Shown here one piece after another: positions 25,121 through 34,937 of a DNA stretch of 64,000 bases. The stretch's first letter is position 1, and each line of letters opens with the position of its first letter. The stretch is from NCBI RefSeq assembly GCF_016427565.1, contig NZ_JAELXT010000025.1:1-64000 (forward strand), written 5' to 3'. A program made the position numbers and the translations under genes. Source of the DNA: Microvirga splendida. GTDB lineage: Bacteria; Pseudomonadota; Alphaproteobacteria; Rhizobiales; Beijerinckiaceae. The notes under the pieces are model-generated. The model searched no databases, was not told where the DNA came from, and saw nothing but the letters and a program-made list of their open reading frames with translations.

Positions 25121-25938
25121 ATCAGAACGGCGGAAGGTCAGGTGCTCTCCCGATCGTCTTTCTCGATCACCGGCCTCTGAAAGAGCCGGAGCGTACACGG
25201 TCGCGATGGTAATGCACAGGCTTTACCTCTTCGGAATCTGACCAGCTCCGACTCGCCGGGGCAACGTTCAAATCCACCGCAGGCATCCACTCGATCCGAC
25301 CTAAGCGTTGAGTAGTTCAGGGTTCATCCAAACTGCTCAGCTGGGTTCAGTGCGCTTTATCCCAAGTACACTATGGCCTCTATTCTGAGAGAACCATACG
25401 GTAGACGATCTTGCTTCAAATCCAAAGATGGGGCGTCCGGGAAAGATCCTGAAGCAGACCTTCGAAAGAAGTCCGCTAAGTGTCAATCTGAGATCTTCAG
25501 GGCGTGGAGGCTGTTGCGCGCTCTATTCCGTCAATCGCTTGCGGCACGCCCTTGGGCAGGGCCGCGGTTGAAGCAAGTTGCAGAGCGCAGACGCAACAGC
25601 TCTCGATTCAACTCATGACTCCCGCGTCCGAGCGCTTTTCGGTACTTTGAATTGCTCGCAGCTCGGTGCGGCGGGTACTGATAACCACCCCTTACCGTTG
25701 CCAGCGGGCGTTTCTCCGCTTTGGCCCTTTATGTAACGTAGTTCAGCCTATTCTCCGTCTTGATCCTGCTACGGGTGCTTGCGTGTGTTTGGGAGCCGAT
25801 CCTGTTCCGGGCTCGAACTCCCCTCCCCTGCTGGACGCTGCCCGGAATTCCTGCCACGCTGACCCGTCCGGCTCCGGGCCGGACCGAACGAGAGCGCCGC
25901 CATCACATCAGGCGGAGCCGCCAGTGGAGAACAGCCTT
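25121..25938. other. Intergenic interval without a supportable gene
   Basis: Several short frames exist but none has coding character or a known domain. A GC-rich hairpin (GTCCGGC/GCCGGAC, loop of 5) lies at 25866-25884, 55 bases before the binding-protein gene, within its likely leader. Confidence 0.5.
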
Positions 25939-27528
25939 ATGATCCGAAACACCGTCCTCATCCCCGTCTCGATCATCTTTGCAGCCCTATCTACGCCCGC
26001 CTTGGCCGCTTCCCTGCGCTACGCCAACCAAGGCGATCTGAAGTCCCTGGACCCCTATACGCTCAACGAGACCACCACCAACGCCCACCTGGGGCATGTC
26101 TATGAGGGTCTGACGCGGCGCGGGAAGGACCTCGCGGTTCAGCCGAGCCTCGCCGAGCGTTGGGAGATTAGCGACGACGGCCTGACTTGGCGCTTCTTCC
26201 TGCGCAAAGGCGTCAAGTTCCACAACGGCAACGATTTCACCGCGGACGACGTGATCTTCTCGGCCACCCGGGTGCGGGCGCAGGGCTCGAACTTCACGAC
26301 CCGCGTGCCGACCAGTGCCGAGCTTGTGAAGATCGATGACCATACGGTTGACGTGAAGCTCAAGTCTCCGAACCCGATCCTGAACTCCCAGTGGGACACC
26401 TGGTACATCATGGACAAGGAATGGGCGGAGGCGAACAACGCCACCGCTCCGACGCCGGCGGCTGCCACAACGCCGAGCTTTGCGGCGCTGAACGCCAACG
26501 GTACGGGGCCGTTCAAGATCGAAAGCCATCAGGCTGGCGTGAAGACGGTCTTCAAGCCGAACCCGAACTGGTGGGACAAGCCGGAGCACAACCTGGATGA
26601 GATCGTCTTCACGCCCATCGCAAGTGACGCCACCCGCGTCGCAGCGCTCCTGTCGGGCGAGGTTGATGTCATCGAACCGGTCCCGGTGCAGGATATCGCG
26701 CGCGTCAATTCTTCGCCCAATGCCCAGGTACTCACAGGGCCCGAACTCCGGACGATCTTTATCAACATGGACTCGGCCCGCGACGAGCTTCTGTTCTCGA
26801 ACGTGAAGGGCAAGAACCCATTCAAGGACGTGCGGGTTCGGGAGGCGTTCTTCAAGGCGATTGATGTTGACCTGATCCGCGACCGCGTCATGCGGGGATT
26901 GTCGGCCCCTTCGGCACTAATGATCGCACCGGAGCTCTTCGTCCACGCAAAGGACTTCGAGCGCCCGAAATATGACCTTGAGGGTGCCAAGAAGCTTCTT
27001 TCCGACGCTGGCTACCCGAACGGGTTCGAGGTCGGCATGGACTGCCCCAACGACCGTTACGTCAATGACGAAGCGATCTGTCAGGCCGTCGTCAGCATGC
27101 TGGCTCGCGCAGGTGTCAAGGTGAACCTGACGGCACAGCCTAAGGCCCTCTACTTTGGGAAAGCCGGCAAGTCGGGCGGCTACACCACCTCGGTCTCTCT
27201 GCTCGGCTGGACCCCTGGCACCTTCGACAGCCACAATGTTCTTCATGACGTGATGGGCTGCCGAGACGTTCCTGGATCGAGCCGGGGCGAGACCAACTAT
27301 GGCGGGTACTGCAACAAGGAACTTGATGCTGTGACCGACCAGATCCTGGTAGAAACGGATCCGGAGAAGCGCAATCAACTGATCAAGAAGGCTTTTGAAA
27401 TCGCCACTAAAGACTACGGCCATATCCCGCTGCACCAGCAGGCGCTCGCCTGGGGCGTGTCGAAGAAGGTCAAGCTCGTTCAGCGGGCCGACAACCAGCT
27501 CCTGTTCTACTGGGCAAAGAAGGAATAA
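25939..27528 (+). CDS. Family 5 ABC transporter substrate-binding protein (peptide/oligopeptide type)
   Basis: A 529-residue secreted protein. Signal peptide LIPVSIIFAALSTPALA followed by the SBP_bac_5 fold: LRYANQGDLKSLDPYTLNE, GLTRRGKDLAVQPSLAERWE, FFLRKGVKFHNG and a C-terminal NQLLFYWAKK. Proteins of this kind bind peptides, nickel, opines or other small solutes in the periplasm. No permease or ATPase gene is adjacent, so it is an orphan or shares a transporter encoded elsewhere. I chose the ATG at 25939, since the longer frame upstream has no signal-like sequence. A terminator-like hairpin follows at 27609. Confidence 0.88.
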   Translation: MIRNTVLIPVSIIFAALSTPALAASLRYANQGDLKSLDPYTLNETTTNAHLGHVYEGLTRRGKDLAVQPSLAERWEISDDGLTWRFFLRKGVKFHNGNDFTADDVIFSATRVRAQGSNFTTRVPTSAELVKIDDHTVDVKLKSPNPILNSQWDTWYIMDKEWAEANNATAPTPAAATTPSFAALNANGTGPFKIESHQAGVKTVFKPNPNWWDKPEHNLDEIVFTPIASDATRVAALLSGEVDVIEPVPVQDIARVNSSPNAQVLTGPELRTIFINMDSARDELLFSNVKGKNPFKDVRVREAFFKAIDVDLIRDRVMRGLSAPSALMIAPELFVHAKDFERPKYDLEGAKKLLSDAGYPNGFEVGMDCPNDRYVNDEAICQAVVSMLARAGVKVNLTAQPKALYFGKAGKSGGYTTSVSLLGWTPGTFDSHNVLHDVMGCRDVPGSSRGETNYGGYCNKELDAVTDQILVETDPEKRNQLIKKAFEIATKDYGHIPLHQQALAWGVSKKVKLVQRADNQLLFYWAKKE

Positions 27529-27608
27529 CGATTCACGAATAGGGATCGTTGTTCCTGTAATTGCGGCGCGACGGGCTGGCCCATGCTAGTGCCGTCATGA
27601 GCATGCAG

Positions 27609-27647
27609 CCGTCCTTGGCCAATCCTAGGCCTAGGACGGTCCTTTTT
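27609..27647 (+). terminator. Rho-independent terminator after the family 5 binding protein
   Basis: CCGTCCT and AGGACGG pair around a loop that itself contains the palindrome TCCTAGGCCTAGGA, followed by TCCTTTTT. Lies 80 bases after the stop codon. Confidence 0.6.
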
Positions 27648-27985
27648 CGTGGTACGGCTAACGTTCTGTCGTGACCTGTGCGAGTTCTCTCTCCCGCCGC
27701 TCGCTTGTTTTGTCGAACAGGTTCTGAACCGCAGCCATGCCTGTCAGCTTGAAGGACCGCTGATTTGGCAGTGAGTGCTCTGGCGCAGACCTGGGATCGG
27801 AGCGCTGTCCATCTTCGCGACAAAAGTCTGGTATGGGTCATTTTCTGAAGTTCCCTGCCCTGCGCGGACGTCCGCTTACGCCGCGCGAGCAGACATCGCC
27901 ACATTTCTAAGGATGGACCAAGGATCGGACATCCTGACTCGACTACGGAAGGTATGCGGGCTCCAGGTCCATTCTTTCCGATGCC
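27648..27985. other. Intergenic interval between convergent genes
   Basis: Nothing recognisable. Short frames on both strands lack ribosome sites and domain similarity. Confidence 0.5.
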
Positions 27986-28933
27986 TTAAATCTTGAATTT
28001 GTCCCCGGCCTGAGCAGCAGTTAACTGTCTTTCTAGAAGTTCCAGGGCAGCTGGAGCATCGACTCTCAAAGCCACTCGAACAGAGGTACTCCCTGCCGCA
28101 ACCGCCAGTTCTCCAGCGTGCTCATTGCCAGCGGTACTGACGCTTAGTTCCAGATTCTCGCAGTGGAAGAGTTCCGGCGAGAGTGCAAAGAGCATTACGC
28201 ATGGATCATGCAGCGGACGGCTCTCCCGGTTAGTAGTGGACTCGAAATAGGACTCGATGAGCTTGCCGGCCATGGAGGCAAAGGACTTCTCGCTGGACGC
28301 CAGGATTCCCGAGAACTCGCGCGTGGCGCGTACGCGCCGGGTGACATCGAGGGGGATCAGCACAAGCGGCAGACCGGATGTGACAACCACTGCCGCCGCT
28401 TCGGGGTCCGCCCAAAGGTTGAATTCAGAGCGCGGCCCGACATTGCCCCGCTCATAAATGGCTCCCCCCATGGCAATGACGCGCCCGACGCGCTTCGCCG
28501 CCTCCGGTGATGCCAGGATGAGACGGGCAATGTTCGTTAGCGGCCCCAGGGCTAGCACGTCCACGGTTCCAACTGGCTGGTCGAGCAGGAACTCAGCCAG
28601 CCATTCCACTGCATTCCGGCCTTCAGGGGGGCGTGCAGGGTCAGGCAAGGCAACCCCGCCGATGCCGTCTTCACCGTGAAGGTTCAGCGGCTCGGGTCCA
28701 ACCCGCGACAGTGGCGCGGCTGCCCCTTGAAACACCGAAATATCCTCGCGGCCTGCAAACGCAAGAAGGCGGCCCGCATTGCGCGTTGTGGCTTCGATAC
28801 CGATGTTACCCGCCACGGTCGTGACCCCGGCGATGGTGAATTCTGGCGAAGAGAGCGCCAGGAGAATGCCGATGGCATCGTCGATGCCGGGATCGGTGTC
28901 GATGACGGTCATGCGGGGTTTTGCGAGGGGCAT
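27986..28933 (-). CDS. Nucleoside hydrolase (inosine/uridine-preferring type)
   Basis: A 315-residue enzyme of the IU-nucleoside hydrolase family, splitting the N-glycosidic bond of ribonucleosides to base and ribose. The calcium-binding signature DTDPGIDDA stands at residues 13-21, followed by GVTTVAGNIG; the later segments LALGPLTNIA and SEFNLWADPEAA are typical, and the last Ca ligand lies in LHDPCVMLFAL. The substrate (purine or pyrimidine) cannot be read from sequence, but the divergent adenine deaminase suggests purines. GTAAAAACC upstream gives no clear ribosome site; an ATG at residue 8 is an alternative start. Confidence 0.92.
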   Translation of the reverse strand: MPLAKPRMTVIDTDPGIDDAIGILLALSSPEFTIAGVTTVAGNIGIEATTRNAGRLLAFAGREDISVFQGAAAPLSRVGPEPLNLHGEDGIGGVALPDPARPPEGRNAVEWLAEFLLDQPVGTVDVLALGPLTNIARLILASPEAAKRVGRVIAMGGAIYERGNVGPRSEFNLWADPEAAAVVVTSGLPLVLIPLDVTRRVRATREFSGILASSEKSFASMAGKLIESYFESTTNRESRPLHDPCVMLFALSPELFHCENLELSVSTAGNEHAGELAVAAGSTSVRVALRVDAPAALELLERQLTAAQAGDKFKI

Positions 28934-28955
28934 GATGGGGGTAAAAACCTTGTGA

Positions 28956-28978
28956 GTCCGAGCATCCGGTTATCGGAC
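28956..28978. promoter_or_regulatory. Inverted repeat in the divergent purine promoter region
   Basis: GTCCGA and TCGGAC, 11 bases apart, lie in the 80-base gap between the divergent nucleoside hydrolase and adenine deaminase genes. A shared operator is possible. No regulator gene of this cluster is in the window. Confidence 0.35.
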
Positions 28979-29013
28979 AGAGCGCTCCATTTGACCATAG
29001 CCGCAGGTGCCTC

Positions 29014-30888
29014 GTGACACATTCAGCCCCGCTCCCGGACGATCTTCTGGTGAATGCTGCCGATGAGGTGAAGATCCGGCAGGACCTCCTTCTGGTACCC
29101 CTGGGCAGGCGGCCCGCGGACCTGCTCCTGCGCGTCGGGCGCCTGCTCGACGTTCACACCCGCACATGGCTTGACGATCAGGAGATCGCAATCCGCGGTC
29201 GGCGCATTGCCTGGACGGGACCTGCGGGCACGTTTCCCGGAGCGACGCTTGCGCGGGAAGATCGCTCGAACCTCGCGGCGGTCCCGGGCTTCGGCGAGGT
29301 GCACAAGCACATCGAAAGCTCTCACATTACGCCGGAATACGAGGCTGCCCTCGTTCTGCCGCACGGCAACACCTGGACCTGCGAGGCAAGCCACGAGTTC
29401 TCGAATGTGGATGGTACACACAATCTGGAGTTCTGGCTGACGGCCCGCCGCCACGGCTCGCCCATGAAGATCTTCCCGCTGCCCGGATCGGCCGTGCCGC
29501 CCACCGCCTATGAATGGGGCGGCGGCTATTATGGCTATGACGAGCAGGCGGATTTCCTCAAGCAGAGCCTCATGGTCGCTGGCCTCGACGAGGTGATGGA
29601 CTGGCCTGCGGTCTGGAATCCAGAGAACCCCTCGCACCAACGGCTCTGGGGCATGATCCAGGCGACGTTCGAAAACCGCGGCGTCGTCGAAGGTCACGGT
29701 GCCGGTCTGCGAGACCTCGACTCGATCAACGCGTTCGCGGCGGCAGGTCTCGCCTCCGATCACGAAGGCTGGACCGCCGAGGAGGTGTGGGAGAAGCTGC
29801 GCCACGGCATCTTCATCGAGATCAGGCCCCATTCCATGCCGGAGATCATCGCGGGGCTCCTTGGGCACGGCCTGTCGGACTGGTCTCAAGTCGCCTTCGC
29901 CACAGACGACCGCAGCGCCTCGGACACGCTGAAGATGGGTGCGACCGACCACAATGTCCGCCTCGCTATCCAGTCCGGTCTCTCGCCGGAGATCGCGATC
30001 CAGTGCGTCACCATCAACCCGGCGCGTCACATGCGTCTCACTTCCTGGGTCGGCAGCATCGCCCCGGGGCGGTTCGCTGACCTCGTGCTGCTCGACGATG
30101 TAGAAACCCTCTCCATTGCCGAGGTCTGGGCCGATGGCCGGCAAGTCTCTCGGGGAAGGGAATATTGCGGCTCTCTGCCATCTATCAACTGGCCCGAATG
30201 GGCGTCCAAGACGGTCAATATCCAGCGCAGGATCGAGCCCTCGGATTTCGCCATAACGGCCGAACCCGGCCGAGTCACGATGAAGGCCGCTCTTCTGCGG
30301 CCCTTCCATTGGCATGACGAGTTCATCACGATGGAGTTGCCAGTCGATAACGGCGAGATCCAGCGCGACCCGGCCCGAAGCGTCACCAAGTTCGCCATTG
30401 TCGACCGATTCTCAGGCGAGGCGAAAATCTCCCGCATGTTCTGGCTCGGCTGCGGACCGAAAACACCGGACACGGCCGTTGGCTGCACGGTGGCCCACGA
30501 CAAGCACAATCTCTGGATCGTCGGCTCGTCCGATGAAGCCATGGCGATGGTCGCCAACCGGGTGGCGGAGATCGGCGGTGGCTGGGTTCTCGTCAGCGGC
30601 GGCAAGGTTCTGGCCGAGGTGCGCTACGAAATCGGCGGGCTCATGACCCAAAGACCGGCGGAAGAGCTCGACGCCGACATGCAGAAGCTCTATGCGGCGG
30701 CCGATGAAATCGACTGGCTCTACGAACCGACCTTTTCGCCGCGTTGGTATCCAGGCTTTCCCGAGCGGCTGCAATTCGCGACCCTGACCTGCGCGCCTTG
30801 GCGCTGGGTTCTGGCCGCGCCCTGCGAGGCCGCTCCTCAGGGCTTCGTGAACGTGGCGACCGGGCAGACACACCCGGTCGTCTGGTGA
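29014..30888 (+). CDS. Adenine deaminase family amidohydrolase, variant form
   Basis: A 624-residue protein of the adenine deaminase (Ade) family, which deaminates adenine to hypoxanthine. An N-terminal beta domain (LLLRVGRLLDVHTRTWLDD) precedes the metal-site motif GFGEVHKHIESSH, where standard enzymes read GFIDxHxHIESSM; the two metal-binding histidines remain. Further motifs are CEASHEFSNVDG, EGHGAGLRDLDSINAF with GLASDHEGWT, and FATDDRSASDTL. The altered first motif, usually strongly conserved, and the length of about 620 suggest a subfamily with possibly different substrate. It starts at GTG with only a weak AGG upstream. Confidence 0.85.
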   Translation: MTHSAPLPDDLLVNAADEVKIRQDLLLVPLGRRPADLLLRVGRLLDVHTRTWLDDQEIAIRGRRIAWTGPAGTFPGATLAREDRSNLAAVPGFGEVHKHIESSHITPEYEAALVLPHGNTWTCEASHEFSNVDGTHNLEFWLTARRHGSPMKIFPLPGSAVPPTAYEWGGGYYGYDEQADFLKQSLMVAGLDEVMDWPAVWNPENPSHQRLWGMIQATFENRGVVEGHGAGLRDLDSINAFAAAGLASDHEGWTAEEVWEKLRHGIFIEIRPHSMPEIIAGLLGHGLSDWSQVAFATDDRSASDTLKMGATDHNVRLAIQSGLSPEIAIQCVTINPARHMRLTSWVGSIAPGRFADLVLLDDVETLSIAEVWADGRQVSRGREYCGSLPSINWPEWASKTVNIQRRIEPSDFAITAEPGRVTMKAALLRPFHWHDEFITMELPVDNGEIQRDPARSVTKFAIVDRFSGEAKISRMFWLGCGPKTPDTAVGCTVAHDKHNLWIVGSSDEAMAMVANRVAEIGGGWVLVSGGKVLAEVRYEIGGLMTQRPAEELDADMQKLYAAADEIDWLYEPTFSPRWYPGFPERLQFATLTCAPWRWVLAAPCEAAPQGFVNVATGQTHPVVW

Positions 30889-30891
30889 TGC

Positions 30892-32217
30892 TCAACCGGC
30901 CGCGTCGATCCGGGCCATTTCGGCCTTGAACGCAGCGGCGATCTGGCCTGCATCGCGCAGGATCTTCTTGCGCTCCAGGCTCTCCACGTTGCGGCCCCGC
31001 ATGATCCAGCGGCCGCCGACCATCACATCCTGCACGTCCACCGGCATGGCGGAGAACACCAGGGTCGCGTAGATGTCATAGACGGGCTGCATGCGTGGCG
31101 CCGACAGGTCTATCCGGATGAGATCCGCCTGCTTGCCCGGCTCGAGCGAGCCGATGCGGCTGTCGAGACCCAGCACCTGCGCGCCTTCCAGCGTCGCCAT
31201 GCGGATCACCTGGGCGGCCGGCATGGGCTTGCGGCTGTGGCCGAGGAGCTTCTGGAACATGGAGACAGGCCCAAACTGGCTGAACAGGTCCAGCGTGTTG
31301 CCGCTCATCGGGCCATCGGTGGCGATCCCCACCTTGATGCCTGCCGCCCGCATGGCCTCGATGGGTGCGATGCCGCGCCCGGCCTTGGCATTCGAGCGGG
31401 CATTGTGGGCGACGCGCACATCCGCCTTCGCCATACGCTCGATCTCGAAGGGGTCGATGTGCAGGCAATGGGCGGCGATCAAGCCAGGGATCAGCAGCCC
31501 CGCCTTTTCGACGACCTCAACGGGCCGCATGCCATGGTTCTTGCGGCACCATTCCATCTCGCTGTCCATCTCGGCGAGATGAAGTTGCACCGGGACCTGA
31601 GAGTGAGCCTCAGCCCAGCGAGCGACGCGTGCCATCACGTCGATATCGGTCGAGTAAGGCGCGTGGGGCGCAATCGAAGGAGTGATCCGGTCGTGTCCCG
31701 AAAACTCGGAGACAAGCTCCTCAACCAAGGCGAAGCCCTCATCGATCGTCTTGTGGTCAGGCGGATCGAAGGTGGCCAGCGTCTGGCCGACCACGCCGCG
31801 CAGGCCTGCCTGCTCGAGAGCCCGCCCCACTTCGGTCTCGTAATAGTACATGTCGGCGATGGTTGTGACGCCAGCCTCGATGGACTCCAGCGCGCCGAGG
31901 AGCGTGCCCACCCGCACCATCTCGGGCGTGACGAACTTGCGCTCCATCGGCAGCACATAACGGAACAGCCGGTCGTCCACGTCCTCGCCGAGGCCGCGGA
32001 ACAGCGTCATGGCCAAATGGGCGTGGGGATTGACCATGCCGGGCATGATCACATCCCCGCCCGCATCGACGATCTCGGCCCCATCCACCTGCGGCGGCTC
32101 GCCGGCGCCGAGCGCCCGGATCGTGCCGCCCTCGACGTGGATCCACCCATTCTCGATGACGCTCATGCTCGCGTCGATGGGGAGCAGGCAGGCGTTCCTG
32201 ATGAGGATTGATGCCAT
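30892..32217 (-). CDS. Amidohydrolase of the SAH/MTA/adenosine deaminase group
   Basis: About 441 residues with the TIM-barrel amidohydrolase layout. Metal site PGMVNPHAHLAMTLFRG, then SIAPHAPYSTD, the substrate-region QLHLAEMDSEMEW, a His in AAHCLHID, and the Asp in GIATDGPMSGNTLDLF. This pattern belongs to the cytosine deaminase/ATZ-TRZ branch, which includes S-adenosylhomocysteine, methylthioadenosine, guanine and 8-oxoguanine deaminases; the exact substrate is unknown. It overlaps the ABC ATPase stop (TGATG), so it is co-transcribed with the transporter and probably acts on the imported compound. Confidence 0.9.
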   Translation of the reverse strand: MASILIRNACLLPIDASMSVIENGWIHVEGGTIRALGAGEPPQVDGAEIVDAGGDVIMPGMVNPHAHLAMTLFRGLGEDVDDRLFRYVLPMERKFVTPEMVRVGTLLGALESIEAGVTTIADMYYYETEVGRALEQAGLRGVVGQTLATFDPPDHKTIDEGFALVEELVSEFSGHDRITPSIAPHAPYSTDIDVMARVARWAEAHSQVPVQLHLAEMDSEMEWCRKNHGMRPVEVVEKAGLLIPGLIAAHCLHIDPFEIERMAKADVRVAHNARSNAKAGRGIAPIEAMRAAGIKVGIATDGPMSGNTLDLFSQFGPVSMFQKLLGHSRKPMPAAQVIRMATLEGAQVLGLDSRIGSLEPGKQADLIRIDLSAPRMQPVYDIYATLVFSAMPVDVQDVMVGGRWIMRGRNVESLERKKILRDAGQIAAAFKAEMARIDAAG

Positions 32218-33284
32218 CACCGGGTTCCCTCACTGGCCAGAATGGTGCATTGCTCCGGCATGGGGACCAGCTTTACGCCCGTGCCGGCCTCAAGCGGATT
32301 CGTGAGGCTGCCGTTGGCGATGAGCTGACCGGCCGCCGTTTCGCACTGGTACTGATAAGCGCGGCCGAGATAGGTCCTGAGCCCCAGCCGGGCTGGAAGT
32401 CCTTCAGCGGCAGGATCCGTCGACACCATCAGGCCGTCCGGCCGCGTGGCGAGCAGGAAGGTGTCGGGGATCGCCCCGTAGGCGGCCTGCGACAGCCGCA
32501 GGGTCATTCCGGCGGTCTCGGCGGTGACCGTATCGCCTTCGCGTGCGACGACCTTGAACGGGATGATGTTCTCGAAGCCGACGAAGCGGGCCACGAAGGT
32601 GTTGGCAGGGCGCCGGTAGAGCACCTCGGGTCGGTCGAACTGCATGAGCCGCCCGGCATTCATGATGGCGACTCGATCCGAGATCGAGAAGGCCTCCTCC
32701 TGGTCGTGCGTGACATAGACCGAGGTGGTGCCGTTCGACCGCTGCAACTGGCGGATCTCCACTCGCATGTCGACCCGGAGCTTCGCATCGAGATTCGAGA
32801 GCGGCTCGTCGAACATCAGCAGCGGCGGCTCGATAACAAGCGCTCGCGCCAGGGCAACACGCTGCTTCTGGCCACCGGAGAGAGCGCCGGGCGCTCGATC
32901 CGCAAGAGCCGAAAGCCCCACGCGTTCCAGCATGGCCATGGCCCGCTTGCGGCGTTCGGAGGATCCAAGGCCCCTCTGCTTCAGCCCGAAGGCCACATTG
33001 TCGAGCACCGAGAGATGGGGAAACAGGGCGTAGTTCTGGAAAACGAGGCCGATGTCACGCTTGTGGGTCGGCAGGCGTGTGAGGTCGCGGCCGCCGAGCT
33101 GGATCGAGCCCGTGGTCGGCGTCAGAAAGCCTGCGATCAGGCGCAGAGTGGTGGTTTTCCCGCAGCCGCTGGCCCCGAGAAGCGAAACAAGCTCACCGGC
33201 CTGGACCGAGAGCGAGAGGTCTTCGAGAACCTTGGTCGTTCCGTAATGGGCGGAGACGGCTTGAAGATCGAGAGGCTGTGTCAC
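32217..33284 (-). CDS. ABC transporter ATPase (PotA-like)
   Basis: A 355-residue ATPase: Walker A GASGCGKTT (about residues 37-45), Q-loop VFQNYALFPHL, signature LSGGQKQRVALARAL, Walker B LLMFDEPLSNLDA and a C-terminal TOBE domain from about residue 270. It belongs to the spermidine/putrescine/iron group. It lies between the amidohydrolase and two permease genes and powers this importer. Confidence 0.93.
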   Translation of the reverse strand: MTQPLDLQAVSAHYGTTKVLEDLSLSVQAGELVSLLGASGCGKTTTLRLIAGFLTPTTGSIQLGGRDLTRLPTHKRDIGLVFQNYALFPHLSVLDNVAFGLKQRGLGSSERRKRAMAMLERVGLSALADRAPGALSGGQKQRVALARALVIEPPLLMFDEPLSNLDAKLRVDMRVEIRQLQRSNGTTSVYVTHDQEEAFSISDRVAIMNAGRLMQFDRPEVLYRRPANTFVARFVGFENIIPFKVVAREGDTVTAETAGMTLRLSQAAYGAIPDTFLLATRPDGLMVSTDPAAEGLPARLGLRTYLGRAYQYQCETAAGQLIANGSLTNPLEAGTGVKLVPMPEQCTILASEGTR

Positions 33285-33290
33285 GGAAAG

Positions 33291-34082
33291 CTACTTCGCA
33301 AGAAAGGTGAGGCCGAGGGTTCGCTCCACGACGGCCATGACGGCCACGGTGAGGAACATCAAAAGCACGGAGACGGACGCGACCGTCGGGTCGAAGAACT
33401 GCTCCACATGAGCGAGGATCTGGATCGGCAGGGTGCTGATCCCCGGCCCCGTCAGGAAGAGTGATACCGACACATCGTTGAGCGAGGTGATGAAGGCGAG
33501 GATGAAGGCCGCGATCACCCCTGCCCTGATATTCGGCAGCACAATGGTGAAGAACGTCTTCACAGGCGAACTGCCGAGGCTGATCGCGGCCTCCTCGACG
33601 GAGAAGTCGAACGAGGCGAGGCTCGCGCTGATCACACGGACGACATACGGCAGCACGATGAGCGTATGGCCGATGAGAAGGGACAGGAAGATCGGCGCAC
33701 CGGTTCCGACCGTAAACGATTTGAGCAGGGCGAAACCGAATACGATCTCGGGCACAAGGATCGGCAGCACGAACAGCGTCCCGAGCCATTTCGGGAGCTC
33801 GATCCGGAAGCGGTTGAGCGCATAGGCTGCAGGAATCCCGATCAGGAGAGCAATCATCGTTCCAAGGAAGGCGATCTGAAGGCTCGTTATGATGGTCCGC
33901 CGGAAAGCGCTGATCTCGAAGATGTTTTCGAACCAGCGCAGGGACAGCCCCTGCGGTGGGAAGGTGAGATACGTGGTGTCGCTCAGTGCCGCGCCGACCA
34001 CGATGACCAGCGGCAGCATCAGGAACAGATAGACCAGCGCCGTAACGACGATGAGGAAGGGATGAGGTCTGTCGGACATCAC
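33291..34082 (-). CDS. ABC transporter permease (PotC-like)
   Basis: A 263-residue inner-membrane permease with six transmembrane segments and the EAA-type loop SVEEAAISLGSSPVKTFFTIV. It overlaps the preceding permease gene by four bases and pairs with it in the importer. Confidence 0.92.
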   Translation of the reverse strand: MMSDRPHPFLIVVTALVYLFLMLPLVIVVGAALSDTTYLTFPPQGLSLRWFENIFEISAFRRTIITSLQIAFLGTMIALLIGIPAAYALNRFRIELPKWLGTLFVLPILVPEIVFGFALLKSFTVGTGAPIFLSLLIGHTLIVLPYVVRVISASLASFDFSVEEAAISLGSSPVKTFFTIVLPNIRAGVIAAFILAFITSLNDVSVSLFLTGPGISTLPIQILAHVEQFFDPTVASVSVLLMFLTVAVMAVVERTLGLTFLAK

Positions 34083-34927
34083 GTGGCCATGGGATTGATA
34101 CGGCGGGCGATGTGGCTCATCGCGAGAACGATGGTGATGGTGATCACCGTCATGATGGCCGCGATGGTCGACGCACCAACCCAGTCGAAGGACACCATTG
34201 CGCGCTGATGGAGCAGCGTGGCGAGCACGGTCTGGCGCTCACCGCCGAGCAGCTGCGGCGTGGCATAGGCCGTGAAGCTGCCGGTAAAGACCAGCACGGC
34301 GCCGACGATCAGCCCGGGCACGGCCAGTGGGAGAAGCACCTGCCAGAAGGTGGCGAGCGGCGATGCCCCAAGCGACGAGGAGGCCTGCAGCACGTCCCTG
34401 GGGATGTTCTCCAGTACGCCGACGAGGGAGAGCACCATGAGCGGCACGAAAAGGTAGACCATGCCGACGATGACCGCGCCTTGCGTGTAGAGCATCTCGA
34501 GCGGCTCACTCGTGATGCCGAGCGCGAGCAGGGTCTGGTTCAGGATGCCGTTGCGGCCCAGGATGATGAGCCAGGCAAAGGCACGCACCACCACGCCGGT
34601 CAGCAGCGGGAACACGGCGGCGACGATGAGCAGGCTTTTCAGCTTGCCCGGTGCGCGTGACACCACATAGGCGGTCATGAAGCCGAAGATCAGGGAGGTG
34701 ATCGTCGTCAGCGCGGCGATCTGGAGCGTCCGGAATAGGACAGTCGTGCGAAAGCCGCTGTTGAAATAGGAGATATATGGGGCAAAGACCCCGCGCGGAT
34801 CCATGAAGGTGCCGGCGATCACGGCTCCAATCGGCACGAGCAGGAACCCGATGACCGCGAGAGTGGCGGGCGCGGAGAGCGCCCACCCGGTTGCGCCGTT
34901 GCGGCGCCGGAAAAGTCCTGAGGTCAT
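34079..34927 (-). CDS. ABC transporter permease (PotB-like)
   Basis: A 282-residue permease with six transmembrane helices and the cytoplasmic loop DVLQASSSLGASPLATFWQV that docks the ATPase. The ATG at 34927 starts MTSGLFRRRN, ten bases after the binding-protein stop; a longer frame upstream only overlaps that gene. Confidence 0.92.
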   Translation of the reverse strand: MTSGLFRRRNGATGWALSAPATLAVIGFLLVPIGAVIAGTFMDPRGVFAPYISYFNSGFRTTVLFRTLQIAALTTITSLIFGFMTAYVVSRAPGKLKSLLIVAAVFPLLTGVVVRAFAWLIILGRNGILNQTLLALGITSEPLEMLYTQGAVIVGMVYLFVPLMVLSLVGVLENIPRDVLQASSSLGASPLATFWQVLLPLAVPGLIVGAVLVFTGSFTAYATPQLLGGERQTVLATLLHQRAMVSFDWVGASTIAAIMTVITITIVLAMSHIARRINPMAT

Positions 34928-34937
34928 GATGGCTAGA

